Source of the DNA: Desulfovibrio sp.
GTDB lineage: Bacteria; Desulfobacterota; Desulfovibrionia; Desulfovibrionales; Desulfovibrionaceae
DNA length: 64,000 nucleotides
Assembly (NCBI RefSeq): GCF_019422935.1
Contig: NZ_JAHZCJ010000007.1
Span: 124,001-188,000 of the forward strand
Reading direction: 5' to 3'
Shown here in pieces: positions 46,896 to 55,315 of the stretch. Made by a program: the position numbers and the translations under genes. A model generated the notes under the pieces. That model was not told where the DNA came from. It was given only the letters and a program-made list of their open reading frames with translations, and made no database searches. How positions within the stretch are numbered: position 1 is the first letter of the stretch; each line of letters starts with the position of its first letter.

Positions 46896-46998
46896 GAATA
46901 TGTTGTCGCTGTCTTGCTGGACGCACATACCATCGGCAGGCGTTTGGAAGGACAAAAAATTTTGCACACCGCGCCAATGCGGTTAGCGAGGAGAAAAA

Positions 46999-48390
46999 AT
47001 GCTGACAAAAGAGGATATTCGCACACATATCGCTGCATTTATCGGTGAAAAAAACATGCTCACCAAGCAGGAAGACCTCGTTTGCTACACCTACAACGCG
47101 GGCGGGGCGGCCCCATCGGCCTTTCTGCCCATTCTGGTTGCACTGCCCATCACCGCCGAAGAAGTTTCCAAGATCGTCGGCTTCTGCAATGAACACAAAA
47201 TCAGCGTGGTCACCCGTTCGCAGGGAAGCGGCCTCAGCGTCAACGCCATTACAGAAAGCGACTATTCCATCATCATTTCGCTGCAACGCATGAATTCCAT
47301 CACTGTGGAGCCGGAAATCCTGATGGCTGTTGTTGGCCCCGGCGCAATCACCGCTGACATCAAAAAAGCCGCCGCCGCGCACAGCCTCATGTATCCGCCG
47401 GATCCCGCCAGCTTCACTTTTTCTTCCATCGGCGGCAACGTGGCGACCGATGCAGGCGGCCTGCAGTGCGTCAAGTACGGCACCACCAAGAGCTACGTTA
47501 CGGGCATGCAGGTAGTGCTGGCTTCGGGCGAGATTATCCGCGCTGGCGGCAAATGCATCAAGGACGTGACCGGCTACAACCTCACCCAGCTGTTCACGGG
47601 TTCCGAGGGCACTCTTGGCGTCATAACAGAAATCACCCTCAAGCTCATTCCCCTGCCGCAGGCAAAACGCGCCATGCGCGTTGCCTTCAACAACATTGAA
47701 AACGCCGCCAAGGCTGTTTCTGCAATCATGACCAGCGGCGTTGTGCCCTCCATCATGGAATTTCAGGAACAGACCCTGATCCGCGCTGTTGAAGACTACA
47801 CCCATGCGGGCCTGCCCGTGGATGCGGGCGCAATGCTGCTCATCGAAGTGGACGGCGATGTTTCCACCCTCAAACCGCAGGTGGAGGTCATCCGCCGGGT
47901 GTGCGAGCAGCTGGGCATGGTCGATTTTCACGTGGCAGAAACTGCGGAAGAGGCCGAGCAGCTTTGGGTTGCCCGCCGTTCCGGCCTGCCCGCCCTTGCC
48001 CGCGTGGCAAAGGGACGCTTGGGCGGCGACCCGGCTGTGCCCATCAACAAGCTCGCCCAGGCCGTGCACATGCTCTTTGAAGTGGGCAAAAAGCACGGCA
48101 TCAAGGTGAGCTGTCAGGGCCATGCGGGCGACGGCAACATTCATCCTCACTTCTTCTTCAACTCTGATGAAGAAAAGAAAACAGCCGCCAAGGCCCGTTC
48201 CGAATTCCATTACGAAATCATCAAGATGGGCGGGACAGTTTCTGCGGAACACGGCGTGGGCCGCGAAAAAGCGCCCTACATCACCAAGCAGCTGGGCGAA
48301 GCTCAGGTCGGGGCCATGCGGGCCATCAAAAAGGCCCTTGATCCCAACAATATCCTGAATCCTGGCTGCATCTTCGGAGGCCAGGCATGA
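46999..48390 (+). CDS. FAD-linked 2-hydroxyacid dehydrogenase (GlcD/lactate dehydrogenase-type)
   Basis: A 463-residue flavoprotein of the VAO/PCMH family, which oxidises D-lactate, glycolate or longer 2-hydroxy acids to 2-oxo acids. The FAD-binding half holds VTRSQGSGLSVNA, GPGAITADIKKAAA, FTFSSIGGNVATDAGGLQCVKYGTTKSYV and LFTGSEGTLGVITEITLKL. The C-terminal half has GHAGDGNIHPHFF (metal/His site) and SAEHGVGREKAPY. GAGGAG lies 6 nt before the ATG. It overlaps the Fe-S subunit gene by ATGA and is driven by a sigma-54 promoter. The exact substrate is unknown; the downstream acyl-phosphate genes point to a C4-C6 2-hydroxy acid. Confidence 0.88.
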   Translation: MLTKEDIRTHIAAFIGEKNMLTKQEDLVCYTYNAGGAAPSAFLPILVALPITAEEVSKIVGFCNEHKISVVTRSQGSGLSVNAITESDYSIIISLQRMNSITVEPEILMAVVGPGAITADIKKAAAAHSLMYPPDPASFTFSSIGGNVATDAGGLQCVKYGTTKSYVTGMQVVLASGEIIRAGGKCIKDVTGYNLTQLFTGSEGTLGVITEITLKLIPLPQAKRAMRVAFNNIENAAKAVSAIMTSGVVPSIMEFQEQTLIRAVEDYTHAGLPVDAGAMLLIEVDGDVSTLKPQVEVIRRVCEQLGMVDFHVAETAEEAEQLWVARRSGLPALARVAKGRLGGDPAVPINKLAQAVHMLFEVGKKHGIKVSCQGHAGDGNIHPHFFFNSDEEKKTAAKARSEFHYEIIKMGGTVSAEHGVGREKAPYITKQLGEAQVGAMRAIKKALDPNNILNPGCIFGGQA

Positions 48391-49655
48391 GCAAGTCCCT
48401 GGACGAATTGAAAGCAGCCGCCCTCAAATGCACCCGTTGCGGGCAGTGCCTCACCATCTGCCCAGTTTACGGCAAGACATACGAAGAATCCAATTCTTCG
48501 CGCGGCAAGCTTTTTCTGCTGCGTTCTCTGGCAGACGGCACGGTAAAGCCCACCAAGGAACTTATGGAACTGGCCGCCCGCTGCACCCTGTGCATGCGCT
48601 GCAAGGCCATCTGCCCTTCCGGCGTCAACACCACCGACCTGATCATGGCCTTGCGCCGCAAGATGGCGGAAGAAGGCCAGCTGCCAGCCGCAAAGACCAT
48701 AGCATTCAAAGCTGTCACCAAGGGTCGGCTGTTTGATATGGCCTTGAGCCACGCCAAACCTTTTCAGTCCATACTCTTCAAAAATACTGAAAACGGCGCG
48801 GGCAAGGTTTCACGCATTCCCATCCCCGCCGCAGGGCTGAACCTGCGCCGCGTTGTCCCGGCCCTGGCCGACAAGCCGCTGCGCAAGGTCATGCCTGCCG
48901 TCAGCAGCCCCAAGGGCTCCGCCCGTGCGCGGGTGGCCTTTTTCCCCGGCTGCATGCTCAACTATGTCTACGTCAATGCGGGCAAAGCCCTCATAGACGT
49001 GCTGGTGGCCAACGGCGTGGAAGTTCACCTGCTGGACAACCTCCAGTGCTGCGGCACACCGCTGTTTTCATCCGGCGATTTTGACGGCGCGGCCCTGCTG
49101 GCTGAAAACAACGCGCGCATCCTTTCGCGCGGCAGCTTTGACGCCGTCATCACCGGCTGCGCCACCTGCGGCTCGGCCCTCAGCAAGGAATACGGCGAGG
49201 TGCTGCAAAACAGCGACGCGCTTTCTGCGTGGGAGGGATTCAAGGACAAGGTCTTCGACTTTTCCGACTTCCTCACCAGGCTTGGCCCCGCGCCCTATGT
49301 GCAGAACGTCCCTCTCAAGGCGACCTATCACGATGCCTGCCACCTTGTGCGCGGCATGGGCGTCTCCAAGCAGCCCCGCAGTCTCATCCGCGCCATACCC
49401 GGCCTGCGCTTTGTGGAGATGAGCCGCCCCGATGTCTGCTGCGGTTGCGCGGGCACGTTCAGCGCCACCCACTATGACCTGTCCCAGCAGATTCTGGCGG
49501 ATAAAACCAGCGACATTCTGTCCACAGGGGCAGATGTTGTCGCCACTGGCTGTTCCGCCTGCAAGATGCAGCTCATCGACGGTTTGAGCCACCGCGGCGC
49601 AAACATTCGCGTGCTGCACACTGCCGAACTGCTTGCCAAGGCATATGGCCTGTAA
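48387..49655 (+). CDS. Fe-S subunit of the 2-hydroxyacid dehydrogenase (GlcF/LldE-like)
   Basis: A 422-residue electron-transfer partner. Two 4Fe-4S motifs lie at the N-terminus (CTRCGQCLTICP about 15-26 and CTLCMRCKAICP near 66-77). Two CCG (cysteine-rich) domains follow, each with a CCG core: LQCCGTPLFSSGDF and DVCCGCAGTFSATH, as in heterodisulfide-reductase-type and GlcF proteins. It shares an ATGA overlap with the flavoprotein gene, so the two are made in equal amounts. It probably passes electrons to the quinone pool or to a soluble Fe-S carrier. No signal peptide is present. Confidence 0.9.
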   Translation: MSKSLDELKAAALKCTRCGQCLTICPVYGKTYEESNSSRGKLFLLRSLADGTVKPTKELMELAARCTLCMRCKAICPSGVNTTDLIMALRRKMAEEGQLPAAKTIAFKAVTKGRLFDMALSHAKPFQSILFKNTENGAGKVSRIPIPAAGLNLRRVVPALADKPLRKVMPAVSSPKGSARARVAFFPGCMLNYVYVNAGKALIDVLVANGVEVHLLDNLQCCGTPLFSSGDFDGAALLAENNARILSRGSFDAVITGCATCGSALSKEYGEVLQNSDALSAWEGFKDKVFDFSDFLTRLGPAPYVQNVPLKATYHDACHLVRGMGVSKQPRSLIRAIPGLRFVEMSRPDVCCGCAGTFSATHYDLSQQILADKTSDILSTGADVVATGCSACKMQLIDGLSHRGANIRVLHTAELLAKAYGL

Positions 49656-49662
49656 CAGGGCC

Positions 49663-49685
49663 ATGCCGCGTCCCCTACGCGGCAT
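49663..49685 (+). terminator. Hairpin after the Fe-S subunit gene
   Basis: Perfect 9-bp stem ATGCCGCGT / ACGCGGCAT around CCCCT. No T-run follows, so termination may be weak. Confidence 0.45.
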
Positions 49686-49833
49686 CCCTTGCGAGCATGC
49701 TTGCTGTTTTGATTGAGCCATCTGCACAACGAGCATGCCCGCAGGGGAAACAGGATCTGATCAGTCGCGAAATACTTGTAACTCCCTGCGGTTTAATCTT
49801 TTGCGCGGGAATAAGGGGTCAGCCCCACACAAC

Positions 49834-49869
49834 GTTAACTTTCGCAACACTGCCGAACACATCGTTAAC
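49834..49869 (+). promoter_or_regulatory. Tandem activator-site candidates
   Basis: GTTAACTTTCGCAAC (49834-49848) and a second GTTAAC (49864-49869) exactly 30 bp, about three helical turns, apart. They lie 98 and 68 bp upstream of the -24 element. A matching element precedes the dehydrogenase operon. Confidence 0.55.
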
Positions 49870-49931
49870 AAAACAATCCAGCCTCTGGAAAAAAGAGAAG
49901 TAATTTCAGCGCAGTGCAGTAATTAATTATT

Positions 49932-49946
49932 TGGCACAATATTTGC
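49932..49946 (+). promoter_or_regulatory. Sigma-54 promoter of the 2-oxoacid oxidoreductase-ptb-buk operon
   Basis: TGGCACAATATTTGC, preceded by T and followed by T, is an essentially perfect -24/-12 consensus (TGGCAC-N5-TTGC). Confidence 0.88.
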
Positions 49947-50164
49947 TAAATTACAGACTGCAACTCTTGGATAATGGCAGATAAATACGCTCTCAAGCGC
50001 TTGTATTTTTCATATAAAAAAGAAAACTACAGCCACTCAAACTGCAATTAATGCCGTGAAATTCGACAAATGAAGTTGTTTTGCACAAAGCAGTACACAT
50101 CAATTTGAGCAATGGCAGAATAATTACTGGTGGCACCACAACGGAAACGAGGTTTAGAAAGGCA

Positions 50165-51292
50165 ATGAAAAAACAAAGCAAGCTCATCCAGGGTAACGCC
50201 GCCATCGCCCAAGGCGCATTCTACGCAGGAGCGCGGTTTTACGCCGGGTATCCCATCACCCCTTCGTCCGAAATTGCTGAAATCGCCTCGCGCGAGCTCC
50301 CCAAGCTCGGGGGGATTTTCATGCAGATGGAAGACGAACTGGCGAGCATGGGCGCCATTGTGGGCGCATCACTGGCTGGCGTGAAGTCGTTCACCGCCAC
50401 CAGCGGCCCCGGTTTTTCGCTTATGCAGGAAAACCTCGGCATGGCGACCATGGGCGAAGTACCTGTGGTGGTGGTGAACGTGCAACGTTCCGGCCCATCC
50501 ACAGGACTTGCCACCAAACCGGCCCAGTCCGACATCATGCAACTGCGCTGGGGACGGCATGGCGACCAGGAAATCATCGCGCTGACCCCGGCTTCGGTGC
50601 AGGAATGCTTTGACCTGACGGTCAAGGCCTTCAACCTGTCCGAGAAATACCGCGTGCCGGTCATCATGGCTCCGGAAGAAGTCTGCGGGCACATGCGTGA
50701 AAACGTTGTCATTCCTGACCAGGGTGAGGTGGAGGTGGTTGACCGCAGCCAGCCCACCTGCGCCCCCGCAGACTACATGCCCTTCTGCTTTGACGAAGGC
50801 GCGGTTGCCCCTCTGGCCAGATATGGCAGCGACTATGTTTTCCATGTCACCAGCTCCATGCATGGCGAAAACGGCTTTAGCTGCAATACGCCCGAAAATG
50901 CCGGACGCAGGGTCGCCCAGCTGCACACCAAGATTGCCAAGGGCCGTGATGAAATCGTCATGACGCGCTACTTCGGTAAAGAAGACTGCGAAACCCTGAT
51001 CATTACTTCCGGCGTGGTCACCCGCGCAGCCCGCAGCGTGGCGCAAGAGGCCAATGCCAGCGGCGGCAAGGTTGGCGTTCTCCAGCTGCAGACTCTGTGG
51101 CCCTTTGCCGATGTGGAAGTGCGGGAAGCCGCACGCAAGGCCAAGCGCATTGTTGTTGCTGAAATGAACTATTCCGGCCAGCTGGCTGGAGAAGTGAAAA
51201 AGTATGTGCCGGATCCTTCGCTGGTTGTTGGGGTTAACAGCTACAACGGCAGCATCATGACCCCGGCCCAGATCGCAGCCGCCTTGAAGTAA
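50165..51292 (+). CDS. 2-oxoacid:ferredoxin oxidoreductase, alpha subunit
   Basis: The first subunit of a thiamine-dependent enzyme that converts a 2-oxo acid and CoA to acyl-CoA, CO2 and reduced ferredoxin. From the ATG at 50165 it has 375 residues, with GNAAIAQGAFYAGARFYAGYPITPSSEIAE, the sequence for domain I of the Kor/Vor alpha chain, and FTATSGPGFSLMQENLGMA. The separate-subunit layout differs from the fused por enzyme of this window and matches 2-oxoisovalerate or 2-oxoglutarate types. The chosen start has AAAGG just upstream; the frame is open 28 codons further. Subunit letters vary between families. Confidence 0.87.
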   Translation: MKKQSKLIQGNAAIAQGAFYAGARFYAGYPITPSSEIAEIASRELPKLGGIFMQMEDELASMGAIVGASLAGVKSFTATSGPGFSLMQENLGMATMGEVPVVVVNVQRSGPSTGLATKPAQSDIMQLRWGRHGDQEIIALTPASVQECFDLTVKAFNLSEKYRVPVIMAPEEVCGHMRENVVIPDQGEVEVVDRSQPTCAPADYMPFCFDEGAVAPLARYGSDYVFHVTSSMHGENGFSCNTPENAGRRVAQLHTKIAKGRDEIVMTRYFGKEDCETLIITSGVVTRAARSVAQEANASGGKVGVLQLQTLWPFADVEVREAARKAKRIVVAEMNYSGQLAGEVKKYVPDPSLVVGVNSYNGSIMTPAQIAAALK

Positions 51293-51304
51293 AGGAGAAA
51301 TACA

Positions 51305-52135
51305 ATGGCACAGGCTATTTCACGCTCGCTTCTTAACAAAGAGGCACTGCCGCTCATGTGGTGTGCGGGCTGCGGCAACGGCATTGTCCTGAACGCGCTT
51401 TTGTGCGCCATGGACGAGCTGAATTTCAAAAAGGAAGACGTTCTTGTCGTCACCGGCATTGGCTGCTGGGGCAAGGCCGATGATTATATTTCCGCCAATG
51501 CCCTGCATACCACGCACGGGCGCGCCCTCACCTTCGCCACCGGCGCCAAGGCGGCCAACCCCAATCTCCACGTCATCGTCCTCATGGGCGACGGCGACGG
51601 CACCACCATTGGCGGCAACCATCTTATCCATACGGCCCGCCGCAATATGGACCTCACTGCCATCATTGTGAACAACCTGAACTACGGCATGACCGGCGGC
51701 CAGTACTCGGCAACCACGCCCAACGGGGCCATCACCAGCACGTCTGTTGGCGGCAACCCCGAACGCGGCTTTGACGTGTGCGATCTGGTGCGCGCGGCAG
51801 GGGCCAACTTTGTTGCCCGCGAATCCGTCACCAGCGGCATGCGCCTCAAAAACCGCATCGTTGCCGGTATTCAGAAAAAGGGTTTTTCGCTTATCGAGGC
51901 CATGAGCCCCTGCTCCACCCTGTTCGGCCCCCGCAACAAGATGAAGCAGCCTGTGGATATGCTGCGCAATCTCAAGGAAAAGGCCGTTTCCCAGGCCAAG
52001 TTTGATTCCATCGAGAATGCCGCGGATCTTGGCTACTTTGTCACCGGCGTCATCGCCGACAAGGACGTTCATGATTTCAACACTCGCTACGAGGCCGAGC
52101 GCGCGGTGATCACGGCCGCCAAGGGAGGAAAGTAG
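51305..52135 (+). CDS. 2-oxoacid:ferredoxin oxidoreductase, beta subunit (TPP-binding)
   Basis: A 276-residue subunit with the cluster/TPP signature WCAGCGNGIVLNAL, the thiamine diphosphate motif MGDGDGTTIGGNH, and NNLNYGMTGGQYSATTP that binds the pyrophosphate Mg. RBS AAGGAG lies upstream; the gene is 12 bp after the alpha gene. In Vor and Kor enzymes this subunit holds the active site with the alpha chain. The residues that select the acyl chain cannot be read with confidence. Confidence 0.9.
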   Translation: MAQAISRSLLNKEALPLMWCAGCGNGIVLNALLCAMDELNFKKEDVLVVTGIGCWGKADDYISANALHTTHGRALTFATGAKAANPNLHVIVLMGDGDGTTIGGNHLIHTARRNMDLTAIIVNNLNYGMTGGQYSATTPNGAITSTSVGGNPERGFDVCDLVRAAGANFVARESVTSGMRLKNRIVAGIQKKGFSLIEAMSPCSTLFGPRNKMKQPVDMLRNLKEKAVSQAKFDSIENAADLGYFVTGVIADKDVHDFNTRYEAERAVITAAKGGK

Positions 52136-52136
52136 C

Positions 52137-52667
52137 ATGGCCCAGTATGAATTTATCATGGCTGGCACCGGCGGGCAGGGCCTTGTGTTTTGCGCGTCCT
52201 TCCTTGCCGAAGCCGCAATTCTGGGTGGCCGCAACGTAGTGCAGTCCCAGTCGTACGGCATCTCGCAGCGCGGCGGCTTTATCAGCGCCGAAGTGCTGAT
52301 GGACGATGCGGAAATTCTTTTCCAGCAGGTCGTCAAACCCAATCTGATCATTGCGCTGAACGAAGTTGTGGGCACCCGCTACGACAATGCCGTAGCCCCC
52401 GTAGTGTACGACACCTCGCTCATGAAACCCCGCCAGATGAGCAACTGGATCGGCATCCCCATGACCGAGATCGCCCATGAACTGGGCGCGCCCAAATCGG
52501 CCAACCTTGCCGGTCTTGGAGCGGCCATGGCGCTTACAGGGGCACTGCCTCTGGACACGCTGCTGAGCATCGCCGAGCGCAAGGGCAAACCCGAAGTGGC
52601 CAAGATTAACATGGAAGTGATCAGGCGAGGCGCTGCTGCTGCCGAAGCCGCCCGGGGGGGAAACTGA
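52137..52667 (+). CDS. 2-oxoacid:ferredoxin oxidoreductase, gamma subunit
   Basis: A 176-residue subunit with EFIMAGTGGQGLVFCASFLAEAA, the GxGGQG motif of the Por/Kor gamma domain, and SQSYGISQRGGFISAEV. Its ATG is 1 bp after the beta stop, with GGGAGG in the beta end, and its TGA overlaps the start of the ferredoxin subunit gene. It is expected to form the CoA-binding domain interface. Confidence 0.9.
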   Translation: MAQYEFIMAGTGGQGLVFCASFLAEAAILGGRNVVQSQSYGISQRGGFISAEVLMDDAEILFQQVVKPNLIIALNEVVGTRYDNAVAPVVYDTSLMKPRQMSNWIGIPMTEIAHELGAPKSANLAGLGAAMALTGALPLDTLLSIAERKGKPEVAKINMEVIRRGAAAAEAARGGN

Positions 52668-52891
52668 TGAGCGAGGAAAAGAAAACTTTTGAAGTTTGCG
52701 TGGACGCCGTGCTCTGCAAGGGCTGCGGCTACTGCAAGGAACTCTGCCCCAAGTCCGTTTACGACTTCGGCACGGAATACAATGCGGCTGGCTATCTCTT
52801 TATGACTCCGGTCAGTGCGCAGGCCTGCATAGGCTGCCGCACGTGCATGATGGTCTGCCCCGACTTTGCCATTGAAGTTCTGGAAAAATAA
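52667..52891 (+). CDS. 2-oxoacid:ferredoxin oxidoreductase, delta (2[4Fe-4S]) subunit
   Basis: A 74-residue ferredoxin-like subunit with two CxxCxxCxxxCP motifs (CKGCGYCKELCP and CIGCRTCMMVCP). Its start overlaps the gamma stop by one base. It carries electrons from the TPP site to soluble ferredoxin. Placing this subunit at the end, rather than the beginning, of the gene set is one of several orders known for Kor/Vor operons. ptb follows after 16 bp. Confidence 0.92.
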   Translation: MSEEKKTFEVCVDAVLCKGCGYCKELCPKSVYDFGTEYNAAGYLFMTPVSAQACIGCRTCMMVCPDFAIEVLEK

Positions 52892-52907
52892 CAGGCCGGA
52901 GTCTATC

Positions 52908-53813
52908 ATGGTATACAAAAGCTTTGACGAGCTTGAAGCAGCAGTGATGCAAAAGGCCCACAAGTGCAAGGTGGCTGTGGTGGAAGCCGCAGACGAACAT
53001 GTGCTTGAAGCTGTGCGGCACGCTGTTGAAGTTGGCCTTGTGGAGCCGCTGCTGTTTGGCAAGCGGGAAGATATCGCAGCCAAACTCAAAGCCATAGGCC
53101 TGCCGGGCGATGCCTATCCCATTGTTGAAACCGCCACGCCGCAGGAATCGGCCACCGGAGCTGGCATGGCGGTCAAGGAAGGCCGGGCCAACTTTATTCT
53201 CAAAGGCCTGATCCAGACCGGAATTCTTCTCAAGGGCCTGTTCAAGGAAGAAACCGGCTTCCGCACCGGGCGGCTGATCTCGCACATGAATATTGTACAG
53301 GTTGCCACCTACCCCAAGCTTCTGGCCCTGTGCGATGCCGCCATCAACATTGCGCCTTCGCTTGAACAGAAGCGCGACATTATCCAGAACGCGGTGGATG
53401 CCCTTGCGCGCATGGGTATTGATAACCCCAAGGTTGCGGTGCTGTCCTCTGCGGAAACAGTTAATGAAAAAATGCCTGAAAGCGTTGACGCCGCCGCGCT
53501 GAAAGAAATGAACAAAAAAGGCCAGATCACCGGCTGCCTGATTGAAGGCCCCATATCCTATGATCTGGCGGTATGCGCGGAATCAGCCGCCACCAAGGGC
53601 TACGAAAGCCCCGTTGCCGGTGATGCCGACCTGCTGGTGTGCCCCAATATTGTCACCGCCAATGTGCTTATCAAGTGCCTGCGCCATACAGCCAACGCGC
53701 TGACCGCAGGCATAGTGGTGGGCGGCAGGGTGCCAGTGGTGCTCAATTCCCGCGCGGCAAGCGCTGAAGACAAGTTCAGAACCATGGTTCTTGCGGCCTC
53801 TGCCGCGGGGTAG
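52908..53813 (+). CDS. ptb: Phosphate butyryltransferase
   Basis: Converts butyryl-CoA or branched acyl-CoA and phosphate to the acyl phosphate. The 301-residue protein matches the short PTB family rather than Pta: VAVVEAADEHVLEAVRHAVE at the N-terminus, NFILKGLIQTGILLKG, GRLISHMNIVQVATYPKLL, CLIEGPISYDLA and ADLLVCPNIVTANVLIK. The ATG at 52908 follows GGAG by 6 nt; a longer frame overlaps the delta gene. It shares a transcript with the oxidoreductase and buk, giving an acyl-CoA-to-ATP route. Confidence 0.93.
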   Translation: MVYKSFDELEAAVMQKAHKCKVAVVEAADEHVLEAVRHAVEVGLVEPLLFGKREDIAAKLKAIGLPGDAYPIVETATPQESATGAGMAVKEGRANFILKGLIQTGILLKGLFKEETGFRTGRLISHMNIVQVATYPKLLALCDAAINIAPSLEQKRDIIQNAVDALARMGIDNPKVAVLSSAETVNEKMPESVDAAALKEMNKKGQITGCLIEGPISYDLAVCAESAATKGYESPVAGDADLLVCPNIVTANVLIKCLRHTANALTAGIVVGGRVPVVLNSRAASAEDKFRTMVLAASAAG

Positions 53814-53921
53814 CCACCTGCTCGCAAGGTTTCAGGCTGCCGCGCTGCATGCAGCTCAGCGCATCAGACGCGGCAGCCCATGGCAGCAAGAGCATTTCAC
53901 ATTGTCCCATAAGGATACGAC

Positions 53922-54998
53922 ATGGCGGAAACCAACTATACCGTTCTTTCCATCAATCCCGGTTCCACCTCCACGCGGATTGCCGTTTACAAGAACCACG
54001 AGCTTTTGTTCCAGAAAAAGGTGGATCATCCGGCAGAATCCCTGCGCGGCTTTGAAAGCAACGTTGCCCAGTTCCCCATCCGCCTGGATGCCATACTGAA
54101 GGCGCTGCAGGAAGAGCAGTTTGACCTGCACCAGCTCTCCGCCGTGGCCGGGCGCGGCGGCAAACTGCCCCCACTGCTGCAAGGCGCGTATCTTGTTGAC
54201 GAAGGCATGCTGGACTTTCTGCGGCACCGGCCCATTGACGACCACGCCTCCAACCTCGGGGCGCTGCTGGCGCACGAAATCGCCAAGCCGCTGAACATCC
54301 CCTCCTACATCTATGACGCCGTGGTGATGGATCAGATGGAAGACATCGCCAAGCTCTCCGGCCTGCCGGAAATTCGCCGCAAGGCCTCGTGCCATGCCCT
54401 CAACATGCGCGCCATGGCCATCAAGGCCGCCGCGAGCAAGGGCTGGAAGCTGGCGGACAAGAACATCATTGTCAGCCACATGGGTGCGGGCATCAGCGCC
54501 ACGGTCATTCATCAGGGCCGCATGATTGACGTCATCACCGATGAGGAAGGCCCCTACTCGCCCGAGCGTTCCGGCGGCCTGCCCAACAGGCAGCTCATCG
54601 ACCTGTGCTTTTCGGGCAAGTTTGACCGCCATTCAGCCACGCGGCGCACGCGCGGTCAGGGCGGACTGATGGCCTATCTTGGCACCAACAACGCCCTTGA
54701 GGTTGAACGCCGCATTGCCGAAGGCGATGAAAAAGCCCGCCTTGTGTACGACGGCATGACCTATCAGGTAGCCAAGCACATTGCCTCGCTGGCGGCGGTC
54801 ATCAACGGCCAGGTGGATGTTGTGGTGCTTACCGGCGCATTGGCCAACTCCTCATACATCATTGAACGTGTGGTGCCCCGGATACAGTTCCTCGGCGAAG
54901 TCATGGTGCTGCCGGGAGAAAACGAGCTGGAAGCGCTGGCTTACGGAATTTTGCGCGTACTGCGCAAGGAAGAAGGTTTCCATACCTTCCACGAATAG
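53922..54998 (+). CDS. buk: Butyrate kinase (branched-chain fatty acid kinase type)
   Basis: Makes ATP and the free acid from butyryl or branched acyl phosphate. The 358-residue ASKHA kinase has VLSINPGSTSTRIAVYKN, AVAGRGGKLPPLLQGAYLV, NLGALLAHEIAKPLNIPSYIYD, SHMGAGISATVIHQGRMIDV and VVLTGALANSSYI. The sequence is clearly Buk and not AckA (it lacks the HGTSH motif). AAGGA precedes the ATG. It is last in the operon; a strong hairpin follows at 55059-55091. Confidence 0.94.
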   Translation: MAETNYTVLSINPGSTSTRIAVYKNHELLFQKKVDHPAESLRGFESNVAQFPIRLDAILKALQEEQFDLHQLSAVAGRGGKLPPLLQGAYLVDEGMLDFLRHRPIDDHASNLGALLAHEIAKPLNIPSYIYDAVVMDQMEDIAKLSGLPEIRRKASCHALNMRAMAIKAAASKGWKLADKNIIVSHMGAGISATVIHQGRMIDVITDEEGPYSPERSGGLPNRQLIDLCFSGKFDRHSATRRTRGQGGLMAYLGTNNALEVERRIAEGDEKARLVYDGMTYQVAKHIASLAAVINGQVDVVVLTGALANSSYIIERVVPRIQFLGEVMVLPGENELEALAYGILRVLRKEEGFHTFHE

Positions 54999-55058
54999 CC
55001 AGGTGCTACCCGTGTCACTCTGCTTGCCCCAATCCCTGTCATTCAAGCAGACCCTCAG

Positions 55059-55091
55059 GGGCAGGGCGCATACTGCGCCTTGTCCCTGCCC
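55059..55091 (+). terminator. Hairpin after buk
   Basis: GGGCAGGG / CCCTGCCC with an inner GGCGCA/TGCGCC stem. There is no T-run. Confidence 0.4.
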
Positions 55092-55139
55092 GATGATCAG
55101 CGGCTTCTGGCAGGTGGTGCATTTCTAACAATACAATAT

Positions 55140-55155
55140 TTAACTTGCGTGTTAA
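55140..55155. promoter_or_regulatory. Candidate activator site of the DASS transporter gene
   Basis: TTAAC-TTGCGT-GTTAA, a perfect inverted repeat 83-99 bp upstream of the -24 element. It carries the same GTTAA core as the elements before the other two sigma-54 promoters. Confidence 0.5.
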
Positions 55156-55237
55156 TTTACTTAGCGCAAAAAAAGCACATGTGCGCACGCTGCATGGCAA
55201 TTAACTGAAAATAAACAATAATTTTACAAGACAACTA

Positions 55238-55252
55238 TGGCATAAAAATTGC
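55238..55252 (+). promoter_or_regulatory. Sigma-54 promoter of the DASS transporter gene
   Basis: TGGCATAAAAATTGC, with the exact GG-N10-GC spacing and a full TTGC at -12. Confidence 0.82.
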
Positions 55253-55272
55253 TCAAAGCGGTATCAATAGTA

Positions 55273-55315
55273 GCGCTCATGAAAGAGCGCCGTGGATATC
55301 TCAAACGCGTTGAGA
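55273..55315 (+). other. Two stem-loops in the transporter leader
   Basis: GCGCTC-ATGAAA-GAGCGC (55273-55290) and TCTCAA-ACGCG-TTGAGA (55299-55315), just after the predicted transcription start. Neither has a T-tract. Confidence 0.45.

Larger units (their letters stand above)
46114..46998. other. Long divergent intergenic region (cysE / 2-hydroxyacid dehydrogenase)
   Basis: 885 bp without a supported gene. From left to right: cysE leader, a CGTTAAAACTTTTAACG palindrome at 46273-46289, a GC-mixed stretch without recognisable features (about 46300-46640), a GTTAA/GCAAC element at 46665-46679, an AT-rich segment, a sigma-54 promoter at 46777-46791, and a leader of about 195 nt with an attenuator-like hairpin at 46873-46895. 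Confidence 0.65.
49656..50164 (+). other. Intergenic control region of the 2-oxoacid oxidoreductase operon
   Basis: 509 bp: a hairpin after the Fe-S subunit gene (49663-49685), two GTTAAC elements 30 bp apart (49834, 49864), a sigma-54 promoter (49932-49946) and a leader of about 205 nt. No gene is supported. Confidence 0.7.
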
